Positions 7,868 through 14,410 are shown, counted from the first letter of the stretch. The stretch is DNA of 14,410 nucleotides from Candidatus Woesearchaeota archaeon (GCA_030631975.1 DAOVKD010000004.1:1-14410), one strand, 5' to 3'. Numbers and translations are program-made. The notes: generated by a model from the sequence alone, not told the origin.

Positions 7868-8344
7868 ATGATGAAAAAATTTTCAATATTAATTGTCATG
7901 TTAATAATTACAGCAAGTTTTGTTCTTGCAGTAACTCCGAGACATTGGGAAGGTAACCCGACTTGTGCTGATGTTGGTTATACTGATTCATTTTATAAAA
8001 TTGATCCTCCTATTCCTGGAAGTTATACTTTCAATGGAATTCATATATACACATGGATAGCCGATGATGATCTAATATATTTTAATTGGACTTCAACATA
8101 TAGTCTTGATGCAGTAATATGTAAAGGTGGAAATGATGCAAATGTATATGATTATGATCCTGCTTCTTTCGGTGATAATGATCTACATTGTCCGGTTAAT
8201 CCTAGTGGAGGCCCAGCTGAAATAAGTCATATACTCATATGTTATAATGGCGGCAATGAAATACCAGAATTTACAACAATAGGAGCAGCTTTGGCATTAG
8301 CCGGTGCAGGCCTTTATATCTTCAAAAAGCGAAACAGGGGGTAA
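7868..8344 (+). CDS. Secreted protein with IPEF C-terminal sorting tail, bacterial-type surface domain
   Basis: A 158-residue exported protein. A signal peptide (1-21, cleavage probably after FVLA) precedes one compact domain, then IPEF (132-135), a Gly/Ala-rich helix (about 136-151) and the basic end KKRNRG. The domain text, DSFYKIDPP, then FNWTSTYSLDAVICKGGNDANVY, then DLHCPVNPSGG and ISHILICYNG, recalls a secreted domain common in bacterial surface proteins (GIDAVIVKGGPNANVY...LSHISFCYD type, from memory; I do not trust any domain name for it). Four cysteines (33, 85, 108, 125) and a sequon N73-W-T are present. Either of two adjacent ATGs could start it. The tail is close to that of the previous gene while the domains differ, so the pair shares a sorting route rather than recent duplication. 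Function is unknown. Confidence 0.85.
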   Translation: MMKKFSILIVMLIITASFVLAVTPRHWEGNPTCADVGYTDSFYKIDPPIPGSYTFNGIHIYTWIADDDLIYFNWTSTYSLDAVICKGGNDANVYDYDPASFGDNDLHCPVNPSGGPAEISHILICYNGGNEIPEFTTIGAALALAGAGLYIFKKRNRG

Positions 8345-8367
8345 GATTTCCTATTTTAGATTCTGAA

Positions 8368-8393
8368 TTTTTTACTTTTGCAGTCATAAATAG
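8368..8393 (+). promoter_or_regulatory. T-run and possible TATA box before the glycosyltransferase-GtrA gene
   Basis: The 82-bp gap holds a T6 run followed by ACTTTTG (about 8368-8380), which could end the preceding transcript. CATAAATAG (8385-8393) could be a TATA box, placing the start about 15 nt before ATG 8427. No Shine-Dalgarno is visible before that ATG. The evidence is weak. Confidence 0.3.
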
Positions 8394-8426
8394 CAGGATA
8401 AGATACAAAAAATTTCAATATCAAAA

Positions 8427-9575
8427 ATGAAAGCGTGCGTCATAATACCCACTTACAATGAAAGGGAAAACATATCCGGGCTGATTGAGTTACTGATAAA
8501 TGTTTTTAAATCCATTAAAAGCCATGAAATGCATATTCTGGTTGTAGATGACAATTCTCCGGATGGAACTGCAAATGCTGTAAAAATATACACCCGGAAA
8601 TATAGTAATGTCCATTTGATTACCGGAGAAAAAAACGGCCTGGGTTCTGCCTATATACGCGGTTTTAATCATGTAAAGGAGGAGTTTGATGCTGTAGTTA
8701 TGATGGATGCTGATTTTTCGCATGATCCTAAAAAGATACCATTATTTTTGGAAGAACTCAGGGATTTTGATTTTGTTATAGGCTCAAGATACATCGATCA
8801 TGGAGAAACTCCTGATTGGAACCTGTCAAGAAAAATAATAAGCAGGGGTGGAAACTTCTTTGCCAGGATCGTAGGCGGATTATACAAAGTTCATGATTGC
8901 ACTTCTGGATTCAGGGCAATAAAAACCAGCTTACTTAAAAAAGTTGACTTCAGATATTTATCTACGAAAGGCTACGCATTCCAAATAACATTGCTTTATG
9001 AATTATTTATGAGCGGGGCGAAAATAAAGGAAATTCCAATTGTTTTTTATGACAGAAGGGTTGGAAAATCAAAATTATCAAAAAAGGACATTATTGAATT
9101 CTTCCTGAATTCCTATAGGCTAAGATTAAGAACAGGAGAAAGATTTGCAAAATTTACAACAATTGGATTTATCGGCATAATCATAAATACATTTTTGTTG
9201 TGGCTGCTAACCATGGTATTTGGGATTCATTACTTAGTTTCCGGAGTGATAGCCATTGAAGTATCCATACTCTTGAACTATATTTTTAATGATTTATATA
9301 CTTTCAGCGACAACATCGACAGCACAAATTATTTTGGCAGAATGCTGAAATTTAATGGTGTTGCTTTATATGGGTTTTTAATTAACTTGTCCATATTGTA
9401 TTTATTAACAGCCTACACAGGATTAAACTATCTCGTATCTAATCTGGCAGGGATTTTTGCTGCTACTATATGGAATTATTTTGCAGTTTTGGATTATACT
9501 TGGAGAGTGAAGAGCGTAGTATATTATACAAGAAAGAGTATATTTTCAACTATCAAAGTAAAAACAGGTTCTTAA
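8427..9575 (+). CDS. Polyprenyl-phosphate sugar synthase (DPM1-like GT2) fused to GtrA domain
   Basis: A 382-residue two-part enzyme. The GT2 domain (1 to about 235) shows CVIIPTYNERENI (4-16), DDNSPDGT (41-48), metal-binding DAD (94-96), GSRY (119-122), DCTSGFRAI (157-165) and RVGKSKLS (211-218), the pattern of dolichol-phosphate mannose/glucose synthases. These move a sugar from GDP-Man or UDP-Glc to a polyprenyl phosphate on the cytoplasmic face. The C-terminal GtrA domain (about 240-360) has four membrane helices, at about 243-263, 268-288, 307-328 and 333-356, and is thought to help carry or flip the lipid-linked sugar. Such fusions are common in archaea. The product would suit a GT-C enzyme such as the one at 3813-2227. 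The sugar cannot be told from the sequence. The last 20 residues are not conserved. Confidence 0.93.
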   Translation: MKACVIIPTYNERENISGLIELLINVFKSIKSHEMHILVVDDNSPDGTANAVKIYTRKYSNVHLITGEKNGLGSAYIRGFNHVKEEFDAVVMMDADFSHDPKKIPLFLEELRDFDFVIGSRYIDHGETPDWNLSRKIISRGGNFFARIVGGLYKVHDCTSGFRAIKTSLLKKVDFRYLSTKGYAFQITLLYELFMSGAKIKEIPIVFYDRRVGKSKLSKKDIIEFFLNSYRLRLRTGERFAKFTTIGFIGIIINTFLLWLLTMVFGIHYLVSGVIAIEVSILLNYIFNDLYTFSDNIDSTNYFGRMLKFNGVALYGFLINLSILYLLTAYTGLNYLVSNLAGIFAATIWNYFAVLDYTWRVKSVVYYTRKSIFSTIKVKTGS

Positions 9576-9578
9576 AAA

Positions 9579-9848
9579 TTATTCTTTTGGATTTTTCATT
9601 GAATCAGGAATAACAATCAAAGAGCCGAAATGCATAACAGCGTCAATATTATATTTTTCCATAGTCTTGTCTAAAAGTCTCTTATCAGAAATGTCTCCTT
9701 TAACAAAAGTACAGCTAACTGCTTCTTTGTGGCCTTTGCTTAAATTGTCATAGACAATTGCATTGTATCCTTTTTTGGTTAATTCTTCCACTACAACACT
9801 GCCAATATAGCCTGCTTCACCTATGACTAAGATATTTTTATGCTTCAT
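9579..9848 (-). pseudogene. galE-like epimerase relic, only the NAD-binding start remains
   Basis: An 89-codon remnant of a UDP-glucose 4-epimerase-type short-chain dehydrogenase (normally about 310-330 residues). The Rossmann motif GEAGYIG (10-16), the ribose-binding acid in YDNLS (D34), FVKGDISD (48-55) and IDAVMHFGSL (68-77) are all present. The text stops at SMKNPKE, where the full protein continues into the substrate-binding part with the catalytic Ser and Tyr-x-x-x-Lys. Those are absent, so it cannot be an epimerase. The stop lies 3 bp from the stop of the glycosyltransferase gene, which looks intact, suggesting that a deletion or rearrangement joined the two. Start and promoter appear intact (TATA-like TTTATAAAT near 9884-9892 on the facing strand), so a short peptide may still be made. 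Confidence 0.8.
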
Positions 9849-9978
9849 ACTTTAGAGAAAAACCCAATTTTCTTTATAAATATCGCTTCAAAAGATCGAC
9901 TTTATCCTGTTCTGGTTAATTACAAGCAAGTTTATAAAAATAAACATTTAAATAGAAAACTAAAGTCCAAAAACATTT
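9849..9978. promoter_or_regulatory. Divergent promoter region between the galE and VanZ relics
   Basis: TTTATAAATA (about 9884-9893) can serve as the minus-strand TATA box of the galE relic, 36-43 nt from its ATG. TTTATAAAA (9931-9939) and CATTTAAATAG (about 9945-9955) are plus-strand TATA-like boxes before ATG 9979. A 78-codon plus-strand reading frame across here (9840-10076) shows no protein-like features. Confidence 0.35.
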
Positions 9979-10279
9979 ATGGAGAAAAAATATTTGTTGT
10001 GGAGCATTGTTATTCTTTACATAATTTCAGTCTTTGCTGTTTCTTCACTCAACACCTTACCTGCGTAGGTGCATAAGGTAAATGATAAGCTTCTTCATTT
10101 CATTGAATTTTTCATTCTGGCATGTGCAGCAAGATTGGGGTTTCATTACAATGGTTATGATTCTTACATAACCCCAATATAATGATTAAAGCCCTGATTC
10201 CTTTTCCAGGCGCCTCTTTGCCGTCGATAAAGTTAAAATAATTGCCGCAATTCAAATTGTATTTAACACCCATTCCTAA
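9979..10279 (+). pseudogene. VanZ-family membrane protein relic with stops and a frameshift
   Basis: Reading from ATG 9979 gives MEKKYLLWSIVILYIISVFA, then VSSLNTLPA, a TAG stop (10066-10068), then in the same frame VHKVNDKLLHFIEFFILACAARLGF and a TAA (10180-10182). This is the VanZ pattern: first helix ending in SSxP, then NDKLLHF and a second helix. A shifted frame from 10208 gives RLFAVDKVKIIAAIQIVF, which matches the VanZ end (PGRxxxxxDxxxN, last helix) if one base was lost after the CCAGG at 10206-10210. The total length fits a VanZ protein of roughly 100-120 residues with a small loss in the middle. Two stops and at least one frameshift make it non-functional. The family match is from memory of the pattern, not a search. 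Confidence 0.55.
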
Positions 10280-10438
10280 ACTTGACAGTTATAAAAGCCC
10301 TGAATTTAATTCTTGTTGCAGTGCCAAAAAGAGTTTTCTTGACGGAAAACTGTTTTACAGCAAAAAAGGGCGTTGCGTGGTTATTAGCCCACATTAGCTA
10401 ATTTCTTAAAATAAGAAATTCTGGTAAAAATAGGGTTT
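10280..10438. other. Non-coding stretch with two hairpins
   Basis: No protein-like reading frame is visible. AGTTTTC (10332-10338) pairs with GAAAACT (10345-10351) around a 6-nt loop. AATTTCTTA (10400-10408) pairs perfectly with TAAGAAATT (10412-10420) around AAA. The second could be an operator, a terminator or the end of an old mobile element. No target-site duplications or transposase remains were seen. Confidence 0.45.
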
Positions 10439-10627
10439 ATGTTAAGATATGAAAAGCATATTCAAAACTTGAAGGAGTTCCAATTAGAGAAGTTTGTGAT
10501 TGGAGAAGAAGAAAAATTATTGTTAAAGCCGATTGATAAAGGACTTTATGATTTTATGAGCGATTTTCGTATTTTTTTAGCAGCCATTGCAGAAGAAATT
10601 AAGCATAAATCCGATGATTTTGCCTGA
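10439..10627 (+). CDS. Unrecognised small ORF
   Basis: 62 codons from ATG 10439. The product is charged, Glu/Lys-rich and probably helical (EEEKLLLKPIDKGLYDFM, then a short hydrophobic FRIFLAAIAEEIKHKSDD). AGGG lies only three bases before the ATG, a poor ribosome-binding site. An in-frame stop is just upstream (10412-10414), within the 10400-10420 hairpin. I recognise no family. Its composition looks more protein-like than the flanking DNA, but it sits next to relics and may itself be a fragment. There is no signal peptide. Confidence 0.3.
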   Translation: MLRYEKHIQNLKEFQLEKFVIGEEEKLLLKPIDKGLYDFMSDFRIFLAAIAEEIKHKSDDFA

Positions 10628-10948
10628 TGTTGAACCAAAGTCAGATTTTATTTCTTGTTTTTCCGGCATTTCTAAACAAATATTTTAGTCGATAAAATAC
10701 AGAACTTTATAAAAAGTCTTCATCAACGGGTAATTAAATTTCGAAAAAAAATTCCAAATATTTAAATATAAGCTAACCTTCTCCTACTCAGAAATAGAAA
10801 AGTGGGGGTGTAAAAGATTAAAATTTGGTTTAGTTGGTGGTGTAATTGTTCCTATCCAGTTCTTTCTCTAATTCTTTTATCCACATTCTTTAATTCTGCT
10901 CAAAAAAATAATTATAAAAAAAATAATACTTACTTGGAGGCCTAAAAA
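10628..10948 (+). promoter_or_regulatory. Promoter and long leader of the giant surface protein
   Basis: The gap holds a strong TATA box, AAATATTTAAATA (10756-10768), identical over 13 bases to the one before the first IPEF-CTERM gene. A second TATA-like box is TTTATAAAA (about 10707-10715). Transcription from the stronger box should begin near 10790, leaving a leader of about 155 nt, long for an archaeal gene. The leader has a G-rich start (GTGGGGGTG, about 10802-10810), a pyrimidine-rich middle (about 10850-10900) and a Shine-Dalgarno GGAGG (10936-10940) eight bases before ATG 10949. No small ORF or known riboswitch was recognised. Confidence 0.55.
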
Positions 10949-13900
10949 ATGAACAAAAAACTATCCAGTTTATTCATCGTATTAATGTTTGTAATGAGCA
11001 TAATTCCTGCTACCGGGGGAGATGTCGGAACAGGTGATGGAGATATAGGAATAAAACAACATAACGCTACAATAACGATAAGTCCGAACATAGCGAATTG
11101 TGAAGAATTAGCTAATACTTTTACAGTAAATGTAAAAAACGACGCTGATAGTGCAGATGATATCTTTGAAGTACGTATTTATAGCGGTACTTATGGGGTA
11201 GTTGGTGGCACATTTGCTTGTGGTTCTGCACCAACTGGATGGACTTTATCTGATTATGCAGGTGGTTCTGGTTTACCTGACTATGGCTATTGCGAATATA
11301 AGACAGCATGGGATGGTAGCGATGTAATTATCCCTGGAGGTGATCTTGATTTCACTTTTGATGCTCAAATGTGGAGTGAAGAATGTTACAGCGAATTTTT
11401 GATTTCTACTTTAGATAATAAAAGGCTAGAAGGAGAACATGAATATAACTATGTAAATGTCTCTATCGATTGCACCCCTCCTGAAATTAAGAAGCAAATG
11501 GGAGACGACGTTCTTAAAACAAGTGGTCCATGTCCTCCTGGTGCTGGACAAGAATGCTGGATGACTCAAGGTACAATACAAGTCCATGCTGAAGATGATG
11601 AAACATGTGATCTTGGAATCGATTATTGTGATTGGGAATTAAGAGTTGACGGTGTTCTAATTAATAGTAGCCATGAAGAAAATGGTGCTAATTTATATTT
11701 TGATATATTATTTGACGAAGATTCTCTTCACGAATTAACAATAACCTGTGTCGATGTTGCAGGAAATGAAATTACAGATGTAGAATTATTCAGAGTTGAT
11801 GATACACCACCAGTAACAACAAAAGACTTCGTTGGACCTCAAAAGAAAGAGTGCTATGTTGAATGGATTGATGGTGTTACAGAAATAGAATTGACAGCAG
11901 TTGATCCTGATCCGACAGGACATGATTGTAACATAGGTATTGATGAAACATGGTATATGAATATATTAGCTGAAGATGCTGTAGAACAATTGGACCTACA
12001 GGTTAATCCAGATTTACCATGTTTGAATCAGAATTTCTGTGATGTAGTTCTTACTAAGGTTAAGAATAATCCAGATCATGATTATTTTAATGATAAATGG
12101 CAACTTTATGTAGGACCTTTCCAAAAAGAAGAAGAATCCTGTCATATACTAGTTTATTACTCTGTTGATAAATTAGGAAATGAGGAAGAAATGCAAGTAA
12201 ATTGTTTCTTTGTTGATAAAACTCCACCTAAAATGAGTAAAGTAATTGGTGATCCAAATATTCCTTGTGATTGGGATGAATCAGTTACTGGAGATGATTT
12301 AGTCTTGACTCTTGAAAATAAAGATCCGAGCACATGGAACATTATTGATGATACTACAAAAGCAACCTTACAATATAATGACATGGGTCCAGAATTTAAG
12401 TATTCACTTAGTGGAAAAGTACCTTTAGCAGATACAAAATATTCCTTAGTTTATTATGCAGATAAACAGGATAGATTCGCAGATTGGGGAGGAGATAATC
12501 CTGGAGCATTAATTGTTGAGGTAACTTCAGATGTAAATGGAGATGTATCTGCTGCAGGAAGTAAAAATTTAGGTATGGATTTGCCTTGTTGTGACGCATC
12601 ATGTACTGGACCTGACTGGAATTGCGATCCAGACCCAGACTATTGTGATAACAATAACGGTTTTGATGATTATGACCAATGTAGTGGAGCAAAGATATGG
12701 TTAGTTCCTTCAAGCGATTATGATGAAACAACTAAGAAACTAACAGCTTGGAAACCAACTACTTACTTATTTGAAACTGATTTGATAGATTATACTTTTG
12801 CTGAATGTTATTGGGTAAGAGACGATAACTCATTACCAGGAACACCAATAAAATTAACTTGTACAGACCAATTACCTCATCCTTCAGGAGATGAAGAAGT
12901 TTGTTTCAGAGTTTCTTATGATATTGAACCTTGGTTAACAGAAGAATATTGTAAAGATGTTGAAGGTTCAATGGAAGGTCCAGACGATGATGATTGGTGC
13001 TGTGTTGATAAGACAGCAACAATAGTATTCGAAGAGGATTCCTTACACGACCTAGAATATTTCTGCAGAGATGCTGTTGATAAGAAAAGTGAAATTGATT
13101 TAGAATGGTTCAGAGTTGATTCACAGAAACCAATAATAAAAAAAGATATGTTCGGTTCGTATCTTGGTGATTGTCCTTCAGGAACAGACATTGAACACGG
13201 AGATTGTTATGTTGCAGATGACGGTACAAGTGGTGTAGAAATTACAGTCTATGATGACATGACCTATCCAGAATGTGCTGTTGATGATGTAACTTGTACT
13301 TATGAACTTTGGTGGAAGGGTGAGAAGATTGACTCAGGTCAATTTACTGATTATAAGAAAATAACCTTCACAAAAGATACAACACATACATTCACAATAC
13401 ATTGTGAAGATGCATTGGGCAACTATGTTGATGATGTAGAAGAATTCCTTGTAGATTCAACACCACCAGAAACAGAAAAAGAATATGGAGAGCCACAAAA
13501 AGTTGATCCTGTTTGCTATGGTTTGTGTGTAGATAAATGCACTAAATATAACAATGCACAGGTCGGACCATCACTAGACCCAGATTGTTTAGAAGACTGT
13601 TTACACTCAATGTGTACTTGGTGGATAACATCAGAAACACCAATAACATTAACTTCATATGATGAAAAAGTTGGTCAAGACTATCCTGACACTATATATT
13701 ATAGAAACCTTTGGTTCCCAGACAATGATGAGATCTGTTATAATGTGCCGATTGTAGCAGGGGATGTACAAACAGAATGTATGCCATCCTGTCATCCAGA
13801 GTATTACAACCAGTTTATTGACCCACCAGTTCCATTTGAGGTATACTCAGGGCCATTTACAAAAACAGAAGAATCATGCCATGTAATTGAATACTACTCA

Positions 13901-14410
13901 GTTGATGCACTTGGAAATGAAGAAATAATGAAATGGCAGTGCGTCTTTGTCGATAACACTGCTCCAATGGGAATAAAAGAAGTTGGCGAGCCGAAGATAC
14001 CATGCGAACCACCAGAACAACCAGGAGAACCATATTGTGATGGAACTCCTGAAACAGGTTCCTGTGAGTTTTACTCAGAAAGCCAATGCTTGGCTATTTC
14101 CAGTTGTGATTGGACAGAAGTTCCTGATGAATCTTATTGTGCAGGTGTTCCTGATAGTGGTGCTTGTATGACTTATGACCTTAACCAGTGTGCAGCAATA
14201 TCTGGTTGTGTAATAAGTGGAGACTATTGTATGTCGAGACCAGATTCATGTCAGGCTGTAGTCGATGGCTGGCCAAGTGATCCTGAAGGAAAATGTATAG
14301 AAACTTATGGTTGTACGTGGATTTCTAATGAAGGTGATGACTTCTGTGCTGGAACACCAGATTCCTGTGAAGTTGTTGCTACTAGTTGGCCAAATGATCC
14401 AGGAGCAAAA
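10949..14410 (+). CDS. Giant secreted Ig-like repeat surface protein (3' partial)
   Basis: The frame from ATG 10949 is open to the last base (1154 codons, no stop). A signal peptide (about 1-22, MNKKLSSLFIVLMFVMSIIP) leads into acidic, Cys-rich beta domains. Linkers of the form VDxTPP mark domain ends: CTPP (175-178), VDDTPP (283-288), VDKTPP (422-427), VDSQKP (723-728), VDSTPP (835-840) and VDNTAP (1001-1006). Before them come Ig-like endings such as EESCHxxxYYSVDxLGNEE. This is the style of large Ig-like/OmpL47-like proteins of DPANN and related archaea (from memory). From about 1019 a Cys-rich tandem array follows. It is probably an S-layer, adhesin or cell-contact protein; its anchor lies beyond the window. 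Shine-Dalgarno GGAGG and the strong TATA box suggest high expression. Domain family is fairly sure, role inferred. Confidence 0.85.
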   Translation, partial: MNKKLSSLFIVLMFVMSIIPATGGDVGTGDGDIGIKQHNATITISPNIANCEELANTFTVNVKNDADSADDIFEVRIYSGTYGVVGGTFACGSAPTGWTLSDYAGGSGLPDYGYCEYKTAWDGSDVIIPGGDLDFTFDAQMWSEECYSEFLISTLDNKRLEGEHEYNYVNVSIDCTPPEIKKQMGDDVLKTSGPCPPGAGQECWMTQGTIQVHAEDDETCDLGIDYCDWELRVDGVLINSSHEENGANLYFDILFDEDSLHELTITCVDVAGNEITDVELFRVDDTPPVTTKDFVGPQKKECYVEWIDGVTEIELTAVDPDPTGHDCNIGIDETWYMNILAEDAVEQLDLQVNPDLPCLNQNFCDVVLTKVKNNPDHDYFNDKWQLYVGPFQKEEESCHILVYYSVDKLGNEEEMQVNCFFVDKTPPKMSKVIGDPNIPCDWDESVTGDDLVLTLENKDPSTWNIIDDTTKATLQYNDMGPEFKYSLSGKVPLADTKYSLVYYADKQDRFADWGGDNPGALIVEVTSDVNGDVSAAGSKNLGMDLPCCDASCTGPDWNCDPDPDYCDNNNGFDDYDQCSGAKIWLVPSSDYDETTKKLTAWKPTTYLFETDLIDYTFAECYWVRDDNSLPGTPIKLTCTDQLPHPSGDEEVCFRVSYDIEPWLTEEYCKDVEGSMEGPDDDDWCCVDKTATIVFEEDSLHDLEYFCRDAVDKKSEIDLEWFRVDSQKPIIKKDMFGSYLGDCPSGTDIEHGDCYVADDGTSGVEITVYDDMTYPECAVDDVTCTYELWWKGEKIDSGQFTDYKKITFTKDTTHTFTIHCEDALGNYVDDVEEFLVDSTPPETEKEYGEPQKVDPVCYGLCVDKCTKYNNAQVGPSLDPDCLEDCLHSMCTWWITSETPITLTSYDEKVGQDYPDTIYYRNLWFPDNDEICYNVPIVAGDVQTECMPSCHPEYYNQFIDPPVPFEVYSGPFTKTEESCHVIEYYSVDALGNEEIMKWQCVFVDNTAPMGIKEVGEPKIPCEPPEQPGEPYCDGTPETGSCEFYSESQCLAISSCDWTEVPDESYCAGVPDSGACMTYDLNQCAAISGCVISGDYCMSRPDSCQAVVDGWPSDPEGKCIETYGCTWISNEGDDFCAGTPDSCEVVATSWPNDPGAK
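11711..11812 (+). repeat. Ig-like repeat segment type 1, copy 1
   Basis: Residues 255-288 (FDEDSLHELTITC ... FRVDDTPP) match residues 694-728 (FEEDSLHDLEYFC ... FRVDSQKP) at 13028-13132. The match covers the end of a beta domain and its linker, evidence of internal duplication about 440 residues apart. Confidence 0.7.
12107..12229 (+). repeat. Ig-like repeat segment type 2, copy 1
   Basis: Residues 387-427 (YVGPFQKEEESCH ... FFVDKTPP) align without gaps to residues 966-1006, with 27 of 41 positions identical by my count. The shared core is EESCH, YYSVD, LGNEE and a Cys before the VDxT linker. Confidence 0.8.
13028..13132 (+). repeat. Ig-like repeat segment type 1, copy 2
   Basis: Residues 694-728, the partner of 255-288. 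EDSLH, one Cys and FRVD are kept; the TPP of the linker is replaced by QKP. Confidence 0.65.
13844..13966 (+). repeat. Ig-like repeat segment type 2, copy 2
   Basis: Residues 966-1006, the partner of 387-427. It ends in VDNTAP, directly before the region that carries the Cys-rich array. Confidence 0.8.
14036..14410 (+). repeat. Cys-rich tandem array of about 30-39-residue units
   Basis: Units begin at C1030, C1064, C1094 and C1133, mostly as CxGxP. Units 1 and 2 have identical cysteine spacing (9, 8, 6: C1030/1039/1047/1053 and C1064/1073/1081/1087). Units 3 and 4 follow a second spacing (7, 15, 6: C1094/1101/1116/1122; C1133/1140/...). Each complete unit has four cysteines, probably two disulfides. 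The array continues beyond the window. Confidence 0.75.

Noticed and set aside
9840..10076. 78-codon plus-strand ORF
   Set aside because: It crosses the divergent promoter region and the VanZ relic in a different frame; the VanZ reading explains the DNA better.
10188..10303. Direct repeat AAAGCCCTGA about 106 bp apart
   Set aside because: Only ten bases, two copies, one inside the VanZ relic and one outside; too short to distinguish from chance.
12157..13191. Minus-strand ORFs at 12157-12384, 12408-12731 and 12916-13191
   Set aside because: They are antisense to the continuous giant-protein frame, rich in His/Gln/Ser from mirrored codons, with no recognisable protein.
13983..14171. 62-codon plus-strand ORF
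   Set aside because: It is an alternate frame inside the Cys-rich array of the giant protein, whose frame is clearly the coding one.
14036..14410. Possible CRISPR-like or short DNA repeat array
   Set aside because: The repetition is at protein level (Cys units) with diverged DNA; there are no identical repeats with spacers.

Overview
The window looks like part of an AT-rich archaeal chromosome, most likely from a DPANN-type lineage (Woesearchaeota/Pacearchaeota-like). The lineage is inferred from several things seen here: TATA boxes about 25 nt upstream of start codons (leaderless genes), small secreted proteins with an IPEF + transmembrane + Arg/Lys tail, a dolichol-phosphate-mannose-synthase-type glycosyltransferase fused to a GtrA domain, and a very large Cys-rich Ig-like surface protein. 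No rRNA, tRNA, CRISPR array or insertion sequence was recognised.

Layout. (1) Positions 2-757 (+): an FkbM-type methyltransferase whose start lies before the window. (2) Positions 6473-788 (-): a compact four-gene unit of ABC ATPase, ABC-2 permease, a GT-C-like multi-membrane protein and a Wzx-like flippase. The junctions are a 4-nt overlap, an 18-nt gap and a 13-nt overlap. (3) Positions 6474-6608: a divergent promoter region whose minus-strand TATA box is flanked by 11-bp inverted arms. (4) Positions 6609-8344 (+): a CPBP/CAAX-type intramembrane protease resembling the PEP-CTERM-associated subgroup, followed directly by two small secreted proteins with IPEF-type C-terminal sorting tails. 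(5) Positions 8427-9575 (+): the glycosyltransferase-GtrA fusion. (6) Positions about 9579-10440: a decayed stretch with a galE relic cut off after its NAD-binding part, a divergent VanZ-family relic broken by stops and a frameshift, and two hairpins. (7) Positions 10439-10627: an unrecognised small ORF. (8) Positions 10628-10948: a promoter and an unusually long leader. (9) Positions 10949-14410 (+): the first 1154 residues of a giant secreted protein with Ig-like repeats and a Cys-rich tandem array, open at the window end.

The genes fit one theme: building, glycosylating, exporting and anchoring the cell surface. The glycosyltransferase, GT-C-like protein, flippase and methyltransferase would serve glycan or lipid-linked sugar synthesis, and the ABC pair would export something. 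The protease sits beside two probable sorting substrates. The strongest candidate for something undescribed is this protease plus IPEF-CTERM cassette, which has no archaeosortase in view. The giant surface protein is the other notable item.
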